64,000 nucleotides of DNA from the NCBI RefSeq assembly GCF_003672135.1, contig NC_039509.1, forward strand, positions 10,240,663 to 10,304,662, read 5' to 3'. Positions within the stretch are counted from its first letter, which is position 1; each line of letters begins with the position of its first letter. The notes under the pieces were generated by a model. The model was not told the origin of the DNA. It did no database searches and saw only the letters and a list, made by a program, of their open reading frames with translations. Below are positions 1 through 13,139 of this stretch, piece by piece. The position numbers and the translations under genes are program-made. Source of the DNA: Ooceraea biroi (lineage: Eukaryota > Arthropoda > Insecta > Hymenoptera > Formicidae).

Positions 1-288
1 ACATTGCAAGTGCAATGAATGTGACTGTCGTGCATGACGTACGTTGATGCAATCAAAGTGTTTTAAGTTTTTCTAACAATGCTCACGGACGAATGTTCTG
101 CTCAAAGCGAGAAAAGATTGCGACATATGCAAACGTGCTGTTTGAATTAACAAATGGCCTGAATGATCAAGTTATGCCACGCTATGCAATTAACATAATA
201 ATAACATGAGCCACATCGTATGCGAGTGCGCCTCGGCTTTCGATCCAAAAGTGAATCTATGACAAGTGCATTGTAAGTATCTTTACAG
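1..288. other. Left edge: no gene resolved
   Basis: I see no exon I can support here. A donor-like GTAAGT at 273 follows short open stretches, but the frames do not join the exon at 289 without a stop. This may be intron, leader or promoter of the coiled-coil gene. Confidence 0.4.
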
Positions 289-3200
289 CTTTGCAAGAAA
301 GATGAAACTATTCGTCAACTAGCAATGTGCATTGACGAGACGCAAGATCAATACAATGAATGTTTCACGGAAGTAAGTAGAAATTGTCACTAAAATTAAT
401 CATCATTATTTATTATTTTAAATCAAAAGTTTCTTCACTGCATATAAAAGCTAAAAATATTTTGTACAATTAAATAACGTATGCATTTACCAAGTATTAA
501 ACTGAATTCTTGTACGCGAAGGTGACTAATCAAGATTTGCTATTGGATTTGCAACGAGATGCCATTGACACTCTACATAAAAGGATTCATTGTCTGGAGT
601 ATGACAAGAAGTTGATCGCTACTACAATACATACAATATATTACTCAGTTTTAAGTACAATACAGGTATGTCTGTCTCGGAGATATAGATATTTGCAATT
701 TTTATATTAATAATGAAATATTGAAGTAATGGAAGATCCTGTATATTTCTAATAAAGAAGTGTGCATGATACATAAGCGTTAATTTTTTAGTCGATAACA
801 GTAGACTAATTTTATGATATATACGCACTGCATATGTGTATATATTTATTAACACTGAGATTAATTGAAAGTAATTGTGTAATAATGGGAATAATTTGAA
901 TCTTTCAGGAACAGATTTATGATCACGTGAAAGATCTTCGAGAATTGAAATGGAAAGTACGTTGTTAGAAAAATTTTATTCCAAGTCTGTTTTTATTCTA
1001 TAAAAGTTAATATGAAATTTCTGTGAAAATTTAAAATATGTTTTATTACAGATGAACAGTTTTATGGAGACGAAGAATCTCTCCGATGGTAAATATATGA
1101 GCAAATCGTGTACAATATATTTTGACAAAAACTGTGATACTCAAGATTTGGAGTATTCTTCAGATGACATGAAATGTGAAACGTCATATATGGAAAAATA
1201 TTCAGGTAATTTATCATGACAAAAGATTTAAACAGTCGTGAAAATTTATAAATAAATATATATAAATTACACATTAATATTTCGTTTATTTCATTCATTT
1301 AGACAAAGAAGTAATTTTATCTGAATTAAATGCATCGGAGTACGAGATGCTGGTTATTCTGTGTGATCGAGTATACTCTTTAAAAACTCTATTACAAGAG
1401 AAATCAGATAATATGGTGAAATTGCAAGCCGATTACGAATTGCTTAAGGTATGTCCAAAATAAATAAAAAAACAAAATTTTTCGTTTAATTAAATAAAAT
1501 AAGCGATGTGTATTTGTTGATCTGTTAATTATAATTTTCTAGAATGAGAATGCTATATTAAAAAAACAGAGTGACGTTATTGAAATTCAAACTAAAGATG
1601 ATATCTTGAAGCTGAAGAAAATGGTAGTGTATAAATAATATAATATCTTATATGTGTAAAAATGTGATAAATTTATGTACCTTTGAAATTTATTTAGCTC
1701 AAAGAGACGCGCTTAAAATTGCGTGAGACAGAAAATAATCATCAGCGAATGATTGAAAATTTTGATAAAGTCCAAGAACAATTAATGTCAGCAACAAAAC
1801 AAGAAGCTGAGTCTAAAGAGTCATTAACGGTTATGGTGATACATCATTATCACAGATATTCACTTTTGTCATATTAAAAATATACATTAATTCCAAGATT
1901 ATACCTATTTTGTTTAGGAAAAAGATTACTGTTCTAAGATTGGAGAAATAGAAAATGAAGCAGCAAATCTTCGCAATTTGGTGGATAAACTAAATGAAGA
2001 ATTAGAGGAAACCAAAAGAAAACTTACATTGAAGGATGTTGAGTTGTGTCAAACGCAAGATACATGCAAGAGTTACGCTGATCACTTGAATACTATACGT
2101 CAGGATGTATGTGTACATGTTATGTATATTTAGTAGATAAATATAAAATAACAATATTATTCTTCTAGCTGGAAAAAGAAAAGGAGGAAGTAACGAAGGC
2201 AGAAAACATAAACCGCGACTTAATTCAGCAGCTGCAAGACTATATAAACGACAATTACCATCTCGGTCAACAAAAATTTTCGCTTGAACAAGATAATTCC
2301 ACATACGCAACTGAGGTGCGTTAATCTTTTCTGACTTGAATTTAAAAAATAAAAAATAATAATTTAGTTACTTTCTTATAATCATTTACAATACGCATAA
2401 TCAGTGGACAAAAACTTTTACAATCTAATTATGATTCATGTTCATAATTACTTAATAGTGATCATATACATTAGTTACAGAGTATGCGCAAATCCTTGCA
2501 CGAGTTGAGAAGAGAATGCCATTTAAAAGAGCAATCTTTAACATGCATGTCAGCCGACCTGACTGAAGCAGCTGTAAGTAGGTCGGAACTTTGTAAGGAA
2601 TCTCAATACATACTTTCGTGTGTACGTGACTGTCTGGAACAGCAAAAGAAATACAGTGAAACCTTAGCAAAAACTCTGGAAAATAAGCAGCAGCTTTTAA
2701 TGCAACTTATATTTGAGAAAAAGCAAGTATCATTTTTAATAAACTTCAATATCCTCTTCTTATTTAATTACGATGAAAGTACACTCGTATCCACGTATGA
2801 TGTATCTACTTGAAGAAACATTATTTTTAGGACTCTATTAATTAAAATGAAAAAGCTGAAACGAATTAATCTATTGGCGCAGAAACCGAAAAGAACGCAT
2901 AGGCAATTGACTAGTAAAACTATTAGAAAGCATGTAAACGGTTATATTTCGCCATCAGATACAGTGCGCCAAAATGCAGACGCAAGTCCAATTCCAAGTT
3001 CCAATTATACAGATTTATATAAGGTATTTATTTTATTATATTATTAGATAAAGAAAAAAAGAGTATAAGATATATTATTGAATATTACTCGTGTGTTTAG
3101 AAATGTTTCATGCAACCAATCAAGACTGGCCAGCGACGTGTATCAACGTGTGGTGACTCATGGTGGTTTCCTAAGATGGAGCATGTAATAAATGAGGTGC

Positions 3201-3310
3201 GAAAGAGTAATCAGTGGTGGAATGAAAATTTCAGTAACGAGACGGAATCCGACATTTCGTTGGAAGAGAGTCGCGATTATGGTTATCAATCTTCTTCCAC
3301 AAGTAAATGA
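289..3310 (+). CDS. Coiled-coil protein of unknown function, 12 exons, 5' end unresolved
   Basis: I do not recognise this gene. Exons 289-372, 522-665, 909-956, 1052-1205, 1303-1448, 1543-1623, 1698-1835, 1918-2106, 2169-2315, 2481-2726, 2856-3023 and 3101-3310 join in one frame (584 codons plus TGA), each bounded by AG and GT. Most of the protein is rich in Glu, Lys, Gln and Leu with heptad-like spacing, as expected for a long coiled coil. The last 70 residues are different: they contain a WWF and an SNQWWNENF motif and an acidic, serine-rich tail. No membrane segment or enzyme motif is visible. The acceptor of exon 11 is uncertain, because the stronger-looking TTTTTAG at 2824-2830 is out of phase and I used the AG at 2854-2855. 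No convincing in-frame start was found, so the true N terminus may lie left of the window. A polyadenylation signal AATAAA lies at 3935-3940. Confidence 0.72.
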
Positions 3311-4076
3311 AGAAGAACAAGAAACGTATCCTGATGAAGACTAAAGAAGTGCAATTAGTGGCACAAGAGCGTGTACTGTTTTTCCTAGAATATAAAATAT
3401 CTTTTTCAAAATTATGGAGAGAAATTATTATTAATAATTTCTGAATCCGTCGCAATGTTGCCGACATTTTTCATCTCTTTATATTGCTTCATCCACTTAC
3501 TTGCAACCTGCTGTGACTTTCTTATGTAACGGGCAGCGGCTGCAAGTGATTATTCGCGGCTTTTCGGTGCGGACACAAAAACACTACCTCAAATCGGCTA
3601 GCATACGCAGCACTCATCTTATTTACATATAATTATCATGTAGACACTAAACTGAGATCTAGCTTTCAAAATTAACTTAATTACTAATTTTGCCGTACGA
3701 AAATGTTACATGCTAGACAATGATAAATACCAACTGTTACAATTATTGCGCAAATATGCTCTTGTGCCACTTGATTGTTGGTTGTAGTAATGCGAAAAAG
3801 AAGTTTTATATCGACTATTATTGAACGTAGAAATTTATATATATATATAATACGATTTATTAGTATAAATTAATATTTATGTGTGCCGTGTATAATTTTC
3901 TACATATATATATTGTCAAATATATCTTTTTTTAAATAAATAGATATTCCTTCTCAAGATCTAGACCTATGATCCATCAGCATCACCAAATTTTAAAGCA
4001 ATACAATAATGAGTCATGTAAACGAGATGCAATAACACGATATTTTCCAGATATATTTCACGAAAGAATTCAAGTA

Positions 4077-5065
4077 TTATTTCAGCTTGGTTAGGTGTAA
4101 ATATTTCCATACATTTTGGTGGGTCCTATAAAAAAGAAAGAATGAAGAATAAAAAAGGAAAAAAAGACTTACTGACTGCAAGAGTCATGCAATTCAATGT
4201 ATAATATGATACGTGTGATTAAAGTAACTACAATAATCACCATAACAGTATAGAGAAGAACACGATCAAAAAAGTATTTGTACGTTTCTTCAATTGTATT
4301 CCAATAGTTTGCGAGATAAAAATTGTGCGTTGAAAGCATCAATTCTATAACTATGGAGATTTGTTGATCAGTAAATAACTTCTCTCTAGAATACGAAATA
4401 CGACATTATCCAAATTATCTACAAACTATTACTGTTTTATAAACTAATAAATGCGCAAAAACTTGAGGATATCTTCGCTACAATATAAAGTTCTATTATA
4501 CATCTAATAAATAAAAGTAAGATATTTCATGTATTTATACCTGAAAAACTTAAAAATTTGCCATAGGAGTTTCACAAGTATCTCTTTGTTTCCATCTTTG
4601 AATGATCTATCATGTGAAATTTTTCTTTCTAAAAACAACGCAGGTTTTACAATAATTTTGAAAATGTAGTATAAACACAGTAAATTACATGGATAGTTTG
4701 CTTATAAAGATTTCTTTATGTTGTCATGTATGTATAATAAATTATTGGTGATTATAATAGATCAAGTATACACATTCACCGAGAAATAGCAAAACTGATT
4801 TCTTGTCTTGCTGTTTTCTCATACGCGTTATGTCTTCAGACGTTATCAATTTTGGAGATAAATAACTGCATCGACTACGATGCAACGGTACAGTATCAAA
4901 TTTCCAAGGTCCACATATATCATCGTAATTCGTATTGCTTTCCAAATCAGGATCAGAACGTATTTTCCTGGACACAATTGTCTTATCATTAATGGTGCAC
5001 TCTGATAGAAACTTGAGTTTTACGTCTATTATCGCATTCGTTTTATCGGACTTGTTCATCTCCAT
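4077..5065 (-). CDS. Uncharacterised membrane protein, 4 exons
   Basis: Exons on the minus strand are 4780-5065 (ATG at 5065), 4541-4700, 4173-4385 and 4077-4125, with consistent phases 1, 2, 2, giving 235 residues. The first about 95 residues are hydrophilic and contain an SRKIRSDPDLESN segment. Exon 2 opens with an aromatic, hydrophobic helix followed by a KPALFLERK stretch. Exon 3 carries a clear membrane segment (VLLYTVMVIIVVTLITRIIL) about residues 195-215. I cannot name the family. The gene converges with the coiled-coil gene, with stop codons about 770 bp apart. One oddity is that another frame of the last exon stays open from 4125 to a TAG at 3967 and reads like a genuine amphipathic C-terminus, but it needs a phase-0 junction that I cannot find. 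Confidence 0.55.
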
Positions 5066-8000
5066 ACTATATTCTAGTAAGGAATTATAGTGTGATTACA
5101 GATGGTACTCTGGTAACGTACTGAATACAAAGGTATATCGAGATTCGATATATCGCACAAATCAATCGAGTGATTCATGCAATATTAACAAAAGAATCCA
5201 ATATCCTTAAGTTTATTGATATTTTACAAAGGGATAAATACCATGTATGTATACACATTCACATACGCATATGCAGACAGAATTCTGGTTTCGAATAAAT
5301 AAGCAAATTTAAAGAGCCATTGTAATATTCACAAGTTTATTTTTTTTACTTTGCGATCATTTATAATTCATTATGAGTTGTCAATAAAATTAATATACAA
5401 TATATTTTAGAGCAGAAAATGCTATATGTGTGTTACAAACTAAGAAAGAAAATACATAGTAATAGCAGCAGGAATAGCCTCTCCTATCTTACAAGATTTT
5501 CGCGTGCCAAAAATTCATTAGACATAATATTAATTAGTTGCATATTTTTAAATGTACTGTTATTATCAATATTTATGGTAATATTAACGGTATTATATAT
5601 TCTTATTATTCCTTATTAATTATATTATTATTAATATTATTATTTATTATCATTACTTATTACACATAAATCATATTTACCTATATGATTTATAATATAT
5701 ATATATAATATATTTATATTTATATATATATTTATATATTTATAACGAACACCACCCATTACACTACTAGAATTACAAATGGGAGTTTGTTTTTTTTTAC
5801 CACCTCTTAATAGATCTGATACTCAAAATAGATGATATATCGTCGATTACAATGAGATGCAGGTTCTCTTAGTTAATCACTCAAGCAAAATGTTCGGAAA
5901 TGTCCTGCACAGTTCACTTGCCACTCTGTATAGTGTTTTTTCCCCAATTGTCTCCTTTTCAAATTCATCGTAGCACACTCGCGGTGTACTTATCTTTGTA
6001 GATTATAGTACATATCTGTAATCAGAAATAGATAGCACGTCCACTGCAATATTACTCCAAATATAATGTTACTCTAAACATAAAGATAAATGCAGAGATT
6101 CGATTATTATAATTTCGTAACAATATATAAAATGTCAAAATGTCCTACGTTAATAATACAAGGTTCAGTGACGTGTTGTGTCGACATGACGCATTTATAT
6201 GATTAACGATTTACTTGTTTAACTTACCTAAATTAATTAAGACTCTGAAAAAGTAATTAATTTTTTCCAATACGAACAAAACGGTTCTCGTTAACGAATA
6301 AATGAAAAATAGTCGTAAAGTGTACAACGATGTAACATGTGAATGTAGTTTAAAAAGATTGATAGAAGATTCTCTTTTTCCATTACATGTACATAAATGA
6401 CAAGGAAAATGAGTTAGAACATATAATTCCATAATGTACTGTATTACAGTTGTTGAGTATCTACAATGCACAAGACATAGCTACTGTAAAACATTTTATT
6501 TGCCTGGCAAATGTTAAAAACTTTTTCTATACAGGAATAGAACCTACCTGTGTGTGATTTTAACAGAACATGTCTAGATAAATCGTATATCTCGTAGCGA
6601 GAGATGATATAGGTATCAATAAGATTAATAAGTATATAATTAAGATACAATGACATCAGAGATTGAAGAGAAAGATTACACCCTGAGAATCTTTTTTGTT
6701 TAACAATTTTAAACAGTTTTACCTATCATTATTACAAGGTAACATACTTCAAATACAATCCAATGATATAAATCATTGCACAGATGATGAGAACATTATT
6801 ATAAATCACAAGAAACATTTCCACAAGCTTGCATAATGGACATATCATGCACATGTATTCTCATAGCACCTTGGTCAGTCAGAAATTAGAGTCCACCGAT
6901 GAGAAAGGAAACTTTTATAAATATATAATATCTGCGTGGATATATAGTGTTACATAAACGCGTACTACAAATGCGCCTATTAATTAAGGCATATCTAGTA
7001 TCTTAGTAAATAATTCCTTTCCTCTCGAAATTTTGAATATAATGCAACTATCAACCGCAAAGAAATGTACAATAAAAACAGGGGAAACTAGTAGAAAAAT
7101 AGTATTACGTCTTTAGACATTGACATCGTATAAATTACAGTTTTATGCGCAAATAATAACTTTAGTAAAGCTGTCACAATAATGTATAAGTGTGTTATTT
7201 AAATCTAATAGAAATATATTAAAAGAATATGCTAAAAGCTTGTTAAGGAGTAAAGGGGCGATTAATAGCGATATCGTACCACACAACGTTATTCAACATA
7301 GCGATTCCACAAAATAATACAATATCGTGAAAAATTTTTTGGTTAAATAATTATCTCTTTATCATTATGTTAGCTTTACCATTATGTTAAGTGTTCGTGT
7401 GCTGACCAAATATTATTGAACAGAAAAACATCACTAAGAAATAGTAATATCATTAATACGAAAATATAACCAACTTTAGAACTTTTTTTCACGTATATTT
7501 TGAAGAAACCATCTCTTGAAATGAATCTCTTATAAGAAATTGTTAATGCCAGCTAAATATTATACAGCAATATTACGATTACATTTATATCCTATAGCTT
7601 ATAAATTTGTTAGTCTTGTGTGTGTATATGTATATATATACACACACTAATGCGCACGATATTTCTCGATGCTATTGCATACTAATAATGCGTCTCTCGT
7701 TTTTCATTTTTTGCTCGTGCAGAACCGATTATGTCAATAGTGTCCATAAATGATTAATTATTGGCTCTTACTTTCAATTCGCACTTTATCTCCTTATCTA
7801 TTTGCAGCCTGCCAACATCTATTTAGCGTTTCGAATAAATATAAAGAAGGCAAAAATCGAGAATGCACACGCTATAAAAAATATTAAACATAACAAGAAA
7901 TATAACATGTTCTGTGTGTGAAACTGCACGATTGCTCTCAGACACTCGGAATTACGATACTAATACAAAAATTCTGCTAAAAGCATTTGAAAGTGCAAAC

Positions 8001-8297
8001 GTCTATTCTACACAATATCAAATTGATATACTTTTTATCTCGTTTCCTTTCTTTCTCTTTTGTTCGCACACTTCCGTTTTCATTATATATTTTAGTACTA
8101 TAAAAATATGTGAACATGTCGTTACACCGAACATTTGATTCGTGAACATATTCATTAGGCATATCAAATATTTTCTGGCTCCTCATCAGTAGAATAATGT
8201 CCCTCCTTAATTCAATTAATTTTAAGGACAGTATATATCCAAATAATGTAAAAATAGATATACGAATATATTGTGAGACACATACGGATTTAGATAA
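5066..8297. other. Long AT-rich intergenic or 3' UTR stretch
   Basis: There is no gene I can support. The stretch lies downstream of Rab5 (minus strand) and upstream of the membrane protein gene, so part may be the Rab5 3' UTR. It contains an AT-only simple repeat (about 5690-5745) and a GTGTGTGTATA/TATACACACAC hairpin at about 7616-7650. The small open frames look like chance. Confidence 0.5.
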
Positions 8298-9567
8298 TCA
8301 CTTGCAGCAATTGCCGGTTGCTGCTTTTTGCCCATCCGACTCGACTAATCGACGGCCCTGACCACTCGTACTTGCACTTCCTGACTGTTCATTCTTGGGA
8401 AGCTTTTTAGCTGTAAAAAAACAAAAGAGATTATTTTACTACAATAAAATTATATTTACGGCTTGACGGCGCAGATACCTTCCAAAAACATTTTTCTTGT
8501 AACTTAATGTAACGTGCTATCTTCGCAAGTATAGAGTTACCCGTCACCATGTACTCTGGTTAGCGATAATGCGTAATGCAAGACGGAATAATATTTCTGA
8601 TCGCGCGTGTATTATCAAATAAAGTGCAAATTTCACACAATTCAAATCGCAAAACACGGTAAATTTAATTATTTGAATTGTCAAAAATAATATATACATT
8701 TCCAAGAATATTAACGTTACTTTTGCAGTTTGAATATTTTTCGTTGAATCGACAGGGAAGAAAAGATGGCTCACCAATTGCAAGGAATATGTCGTTGACA
8801 TTCATTGCCGTCTTAGCAGATGTCTCCATGAAAAGAAGGCCATTTTCATCCGCATATGTTTGAGCTTCATCGTACTCGACAACTCTCTTATTTGCCAAAT
8901 CTGCCTTATTTCCAGCTAACGCTATTACTATGCTTGGACTGGCTTGGCGCTGCAATTCCTTTACCCATGTCTGGGCACGTGAGAACGTATCCTAATAAAA
9001 GAAGCAAACATGGTACATTACCACTGATTAGTTTCAGTTATAAAAAAATCGCCTTTAGATATTCGCACTGATGGACAGACCTGATTTGTTATGTCGTACA
9101 CAACGATCGCTGCCTGTGCACCGCGGTAATACATTGGTGCAAGGCTGTGATAACGCTCCTGCCCCGCAGTATCCCAGATTTCAAATTTTACAGTTGTGTC
9201 GTCCAAACAAACCGTTTGTGTTAAAAATGCAGCTGAAAAGTAAAGAAACATAAAAATAAATGTATGCAGTAGGTTAATTCAAAGTACATATGATGTTTTA
9301 ATATTCAAGAGAAGAAACAAGGAATAAATTAGAAAATCATTAAATATACATTTATATATCCTGCTAAATGTAAAACATGACGACCCATATATAAGCATTC
9401 TTACCGCCGATCGTACTCTCCTGGTACTCGTGGAACTGTCCTTTGACAAACCTCAAAACGAGGCTTGATTTCCCAACCGCCGATTCACCGAGTAAAACTA
9501 GTTTAAACTGACAAATTTTCCCTTGCGTTGATCCATTTGGCCTTTGAGCTGTACCCCGATTCGCCAT
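8298..9567 (-). CDS. Rab5: Rab5 small GTPase
   Basis: Rab5 controls homotypic fusion and cargo sorting at early endosomes. Exons on the minus strand are 9405-9567, 9081-9232, 8775-8991 and 8298-8410, in frame, giving 214 residues, close to the usual 215-220. Visible motifs are P-loop GESAVGKS (27-34), switch I ending YQESTIG, WDTAGQE (74-80, with Gln79 present), NKAD, and ETSAK for guanine binding. The tail ends CCK, giving two cysteines for geranylgeranylation. The start is the ATG at 9567. The acceptor CTTTCTAG lies six bases upstream, so the 5' UTR is spliced from a leader exon near 10087. The QERYHSLAPMYYRGAQAAIVVYD core is typical of Rab5 rather than of Rab21 or Rab22. All key residues are present and the gene looks functional. 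Confidence 0.97.
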
Positions 9568-10086
9568 GATCACCTAGAAAGACAGCGAGCGTATTATTTT
9601 TAACGTATCTCTCTAACGATGACGCAGGCACAGAAAATATTTACAACACTTATTATCAGGAATAAATAAAACATATGGTTCTCAGGCATTTACGTGTATC
9701 TTAAGGAAATTTTTACAACAACCCACATTACAGCAAACCGTTTTGTAGTTTTTCGACTGTCGTTGCACATTACATTCAACAGATAAAGATACAGATACAT
9801 AATTCAACAGATAAATGCCTATTTATAGTATAACTGTGTAGTGATAGATAAGACGTAGTTAATGAAAACAGTAATTACATTATTCCTCTCCCAAACAAAC
9901 TTGTTTCAATTTTTTATTTAAAAGACGAACGTCACACAAAAATCTTCCAAATACTAAATAAAAGATGCTCGGAGCCGTCTCAACGAATGTTCACTTTGAA
10001 TTCACGCGACGTTTTGACAGTGAAATGAGCAACCTCTGGAGAAGCACTTGCCGATTGATCGATCCCGGATCGCGTAGTCTACGTAC

Positions 10087-10450
10087 CTAGCGAATCCAGT
10101 TAGACGGTAGGACAGGAGACGTAAAACAAGAAAACAAAGCTGCGATAATTATCATACGAGGCGCGTGCAAGGGAGAGAAACAGAGAAAAAGAAAGAGCGT
10201 TTTGGAAGCGGATATTTTCACGAAATACCAATGCACACGTGATAAGATAAGACTATCCCGAAAAAACAAAGATTGCGGGGTGAAAACGTGTACTGTACTG
10301 GAAGCGCCACGAGCAACCCGGAGCAGGAGGAGAGGCAGGCCGAGAGGACGGCCAGAGAGAAATCTCGGCGTGAAGTAAGCCGAAGTAACACACACACAGT
10401 CACACACACGGGAGCCGGACGGCTCCTAGTCCAAGTCCAAGGTTCGTTAT
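10087..10450 (-). other. Probable non-coding leader exon of Rab5
   Basis: On the minus strand the sequence CTAG is followed by the donor GTACGT (10086-10081), and the Rab5 start exon has a good acceptor just upstream of its ATG. The upstream end is not defined. I place it in the CpG-rich block as an estimate. Confidence 0.4.
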
Positions 10451-12330
10451 TGGGTTAATGAAACTTGGCGCGATTAACCGGAGCCAGGAGCCGACGATTA
10501 CTTACGAGCGTCGCGGACCGAGTCAAAGGTAGCTAACTACTCGAGAGACTACGGGCGCAGGCTCTTCCCTAACCCATTAAGAGATCCAGCGCTGTGTTAA
10601 TTACATTATCCAATTAGTCCCCGCGCTAACATTGCCCGACGCGACTTCCCGCATCACTTTTCCCTTTTGCTTTATAGCAGCGAATCGTCACGGCCCCGGA
10701 GAGGGTGGGAGCGAGGGGAGGAAGGCGGGAGAGAGGGGAGGGGGAGCACAGGCTCGCGCGAAAGAGAGCGAATACGGAAGCGAGCGTGTCACGAGGAGAG
10801 CGATGCACCCGACAGCACGACTTTTTGCGACAATCACGAGATTCGTGGCTGCGCCCGTGAAAAGGGCCGAGGGAGCTCCGCTCGCGCGCGCACTACGAAC
10901 TCGTCGCCGCGTTGGCTGGAAAAACTCGCGGAAAGATTAGATACGTCATCGACGTCAGTCGTATCCTCGAGCGGCTTGTCAGATGTAATCGAAAAATTAT
11001 AAGACACCGTTACGAGGATGCATCGTATCACGAACAAGAAGTAGTAGAGGAAGAAGAAAAGAAAGACAGAAAACGCCATGTCGCGATTATACAGTGTGTA
11101 TATACGCGTACGTGTGTGTGTGTGTGCGTGTACGTCGCGCAAGCGCTGTGCATCGTATGTGTGCAAATAAGAGGGAGAGAGAGATAGACTATGCGAAATA
11201 GCGGAAAGATTCTGGAAGAGAAACAGAGAGAGAGAGGAAGAAAGAGCGAGCGAGCGAGAGACGGAAAGAGACGGACGAATAAAGGGAGTGAACGATGCGC
11301 CACATTGTTACAGCCCTGAGTGCTTGTCACCGCCCGTGAAACGTCAGCACATTCGAAATATCGGACGCCCCCCTCGAAAACTCGAGCGCGCACCCCTGGG
11401 CTCTGTCGAGGGAAACGCGTCGGTGAGAATGTATGCGCTGTCCCTCGCCCCTTGATCCCTCGTCCGGATGTAACACGCGGATATAAACACCTTCCTGTCA
11501 TCTCCCGTCTGCGTCTCGCGAAGGTGTGAATTCCGCGAGAGCCACTGTTCATTTCAGGTGAATTTGCTCAGTCATTCATTCATTCATTCATTCGCTCGCT
11601 CGCTCGCTAGCGCGTGCAGCGCGAGCGCACTCTCAGGATGACGGACACCTGCCAAGATGGAAATGATGAGTCTCGGGAGTATGCTTAACCTGCCTGCGTT
11701 GAGAGGTTCGCCGTTAGATAGGTGCGCCGCGCTGGCTAGCTGCTTCTTCGGACGACGTCGATGATGACAGGCGCAACGCGTACCACCGCACGACGATAAT
11801 TAACGTCGATTCTCACTGCCGCGAGCGTCAGGCACGATCAGCACTTGCCACCGATAGATCGGCCCGTTGACCGAGCATAGAGCGCGCAATCTACGTAGAA
11901 CGCGTACATTTATGTGACAGCTCCCGGCGAGAAGGAGAGACACGCACAGAATCACGCACGAAACGGAACACGATACGGAGAATCACGCTCTTCTCTCGGT
12001 CCTCTCCTCCGAACCGATCCGATCCGATCCGGAACTATTCGCACTTTGATCCTCTCGCTCTCGCTCTCGTTCCCGTTCTCGCTCGCACTCGATATCGCGC
12101 TGCGAGATGCGTATCGCCCGTTCGCGTTGCACTTCACCGTTCCGTTTAACCTGATCGTCTGGTTCCCTCTTGTAACCTACATCGACGAACGCCAACGACG
12201 GGACATACGTCGACGATACGAGTACTCGGAACTTTGACACACCGCTAGGACCAGGAGAGACAGAGACAGAGAGATAGCAAGAGAGAGAGAGACAGAGACA
12301 GTAGGAGAAAGGGAAAGATTACCGACACGC
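10451..12330. promoter_or_regulatory. CpG-rich, purine-tract-rich promoter block between Rab5 and CIP2A
   Basis: CpG dinucleotides are frequent here compared with the AT-rich flanks. There are long GA/CT tracts (about 11161-11280 and 12245-12320), a GT run (about 11110-11130) and tetranucleotide repeats. Overlapping open frames on both strands are compositional and show no protein-like sequence. I infer promoter and leader function, probably for Rab5 to the left. Confidence 0.45.
11572..11608. repeat. CATT and CGCT tetranucleotide microsatellite
   Basis: About six CATT units are followed directly by about four CGCT units, a compound microsatellite inside the CpG-rich block. Confidence 0.9.
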
Positions 12331-12584
12331 GCGATGCATACGGTGCTGCGTCACTTTTCGCCGTTCGTTCTGCTGCGTTCCCGAGGTCGCGAGATACGGC
12401 AAACGCTCGATGCGAACCGCCGATTTCAACAGAGTTGCGGAATTAAAATGCGCGATCTCAGCGGATACGCTCTAAGCAGCTCTCCCGGAGTCTCTCCGAC
12501 TCCGTTTTCCTCTCCGCGATTCACGAATGTATACGTACCGACTACTACGAACAAGTAGAAAGCAGTGTGGAATGGTAGTTTATA

Positions 12585-12818
12585 ATGCGGCGTTTCCACG
12601 TACATAACTCCATCTTTTATTGCGATTTCTTTTGGCCAATGGGAATTTATGTTAAAGGCGTGGACGCATTGAATCGACGACGTCGTGAAGCCAAGAAGTT
12701 GCATGAAGTTGCAGCTATTCGAGAGATAATCGAGAGACATGCGGGTCTACATACTCGTGCATTATGCCGCTTAAAAGTCCAATCTTTTACGTGTTGTAAT
12801 AATATGATAATTCGATAG
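12585..12818 (+). CDS. Doubtful small open frame
   Basis: A 77-codon frame includes a charged, helix-like stretch (DALNRRRREAKKLHEVAAIR) that looks more protein-like than its surroundings. The last 16 or so codons run into the first copy of a 124-bp tandem repeat. An overlapping 104-codon frame exists on the other strand. I know no homologue. It could be an exon, a decayed gene or chance. Confidence 0.2.
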   Translation: MRRFHVHNSIFYCDFFWPMGIYVKGVDALNRRRREAKKLHEVAAIREIIERHAGLHTRALCRLKVQSFTCCNNMIIR

Positions 12819-13008
12819 AAATCAATTTTAAATAGATTAGGATTGAAAATATTTTACGAGATTATATAATAAAACTAATTTATGTATATGTCGCTTAAAA
12901 GCCCAATCATCTACGTGTTGTAATATGATAATTCAATAGAAATCAATTTTAGTGATCAATTTTAAATACATCAGAATTATTTTACGAGATTATGTAATAA
13001 AACTAAAA
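12768..13008. repeat. Tandem duplication, two copies of a 124-bp unit
   Basis: Copy 1 (12768-12891) and copy 2 (12892 to about 13008) both begin CGCTTAAAAG and share long stretches such as ACGTGTTGTAAT and TTTTACGAGATTAT. A few indels separate them. Confidence 0.9.
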
Positions 13009-13107
13009 CATTTATATATAATTTAAGAAAATATTAAACCGATTATGCACTCGTATACAAATGTGCACGATACTTTATATGAAAATGATGCTTAATTCTA
13101 GTCCCTG

Positions 13108-13139
13108 ATTGGTTGACTCGATACGGGGAATGCGATTGG
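13108..13139 (+). promoter_or_regulatory. Two CCAAT-type boxes upstream of CIP2A
   Basis: ATTGG (inverted CCAAT) occurs at 13108-13112 and 13135-13139, about 310-340 bp before the CIP2A start codon. This suits an NF-Y-type proximal promoter. It is inferred from position only. Confidence 0.4.

Noticed and set aside
5690..5745. AT-only stretch as a possible origin or structured element
   Set aside because: It is simple TATA/TTATA repetition without symmetry beyond its composition.
11028..11552. 174-codon minus-strand frame in the Rab5 upstream region
   Set aside because: It consists largely of translated CT and GT simple repeats (Leu/Ser/Thr-His runs) and is not protein-like.
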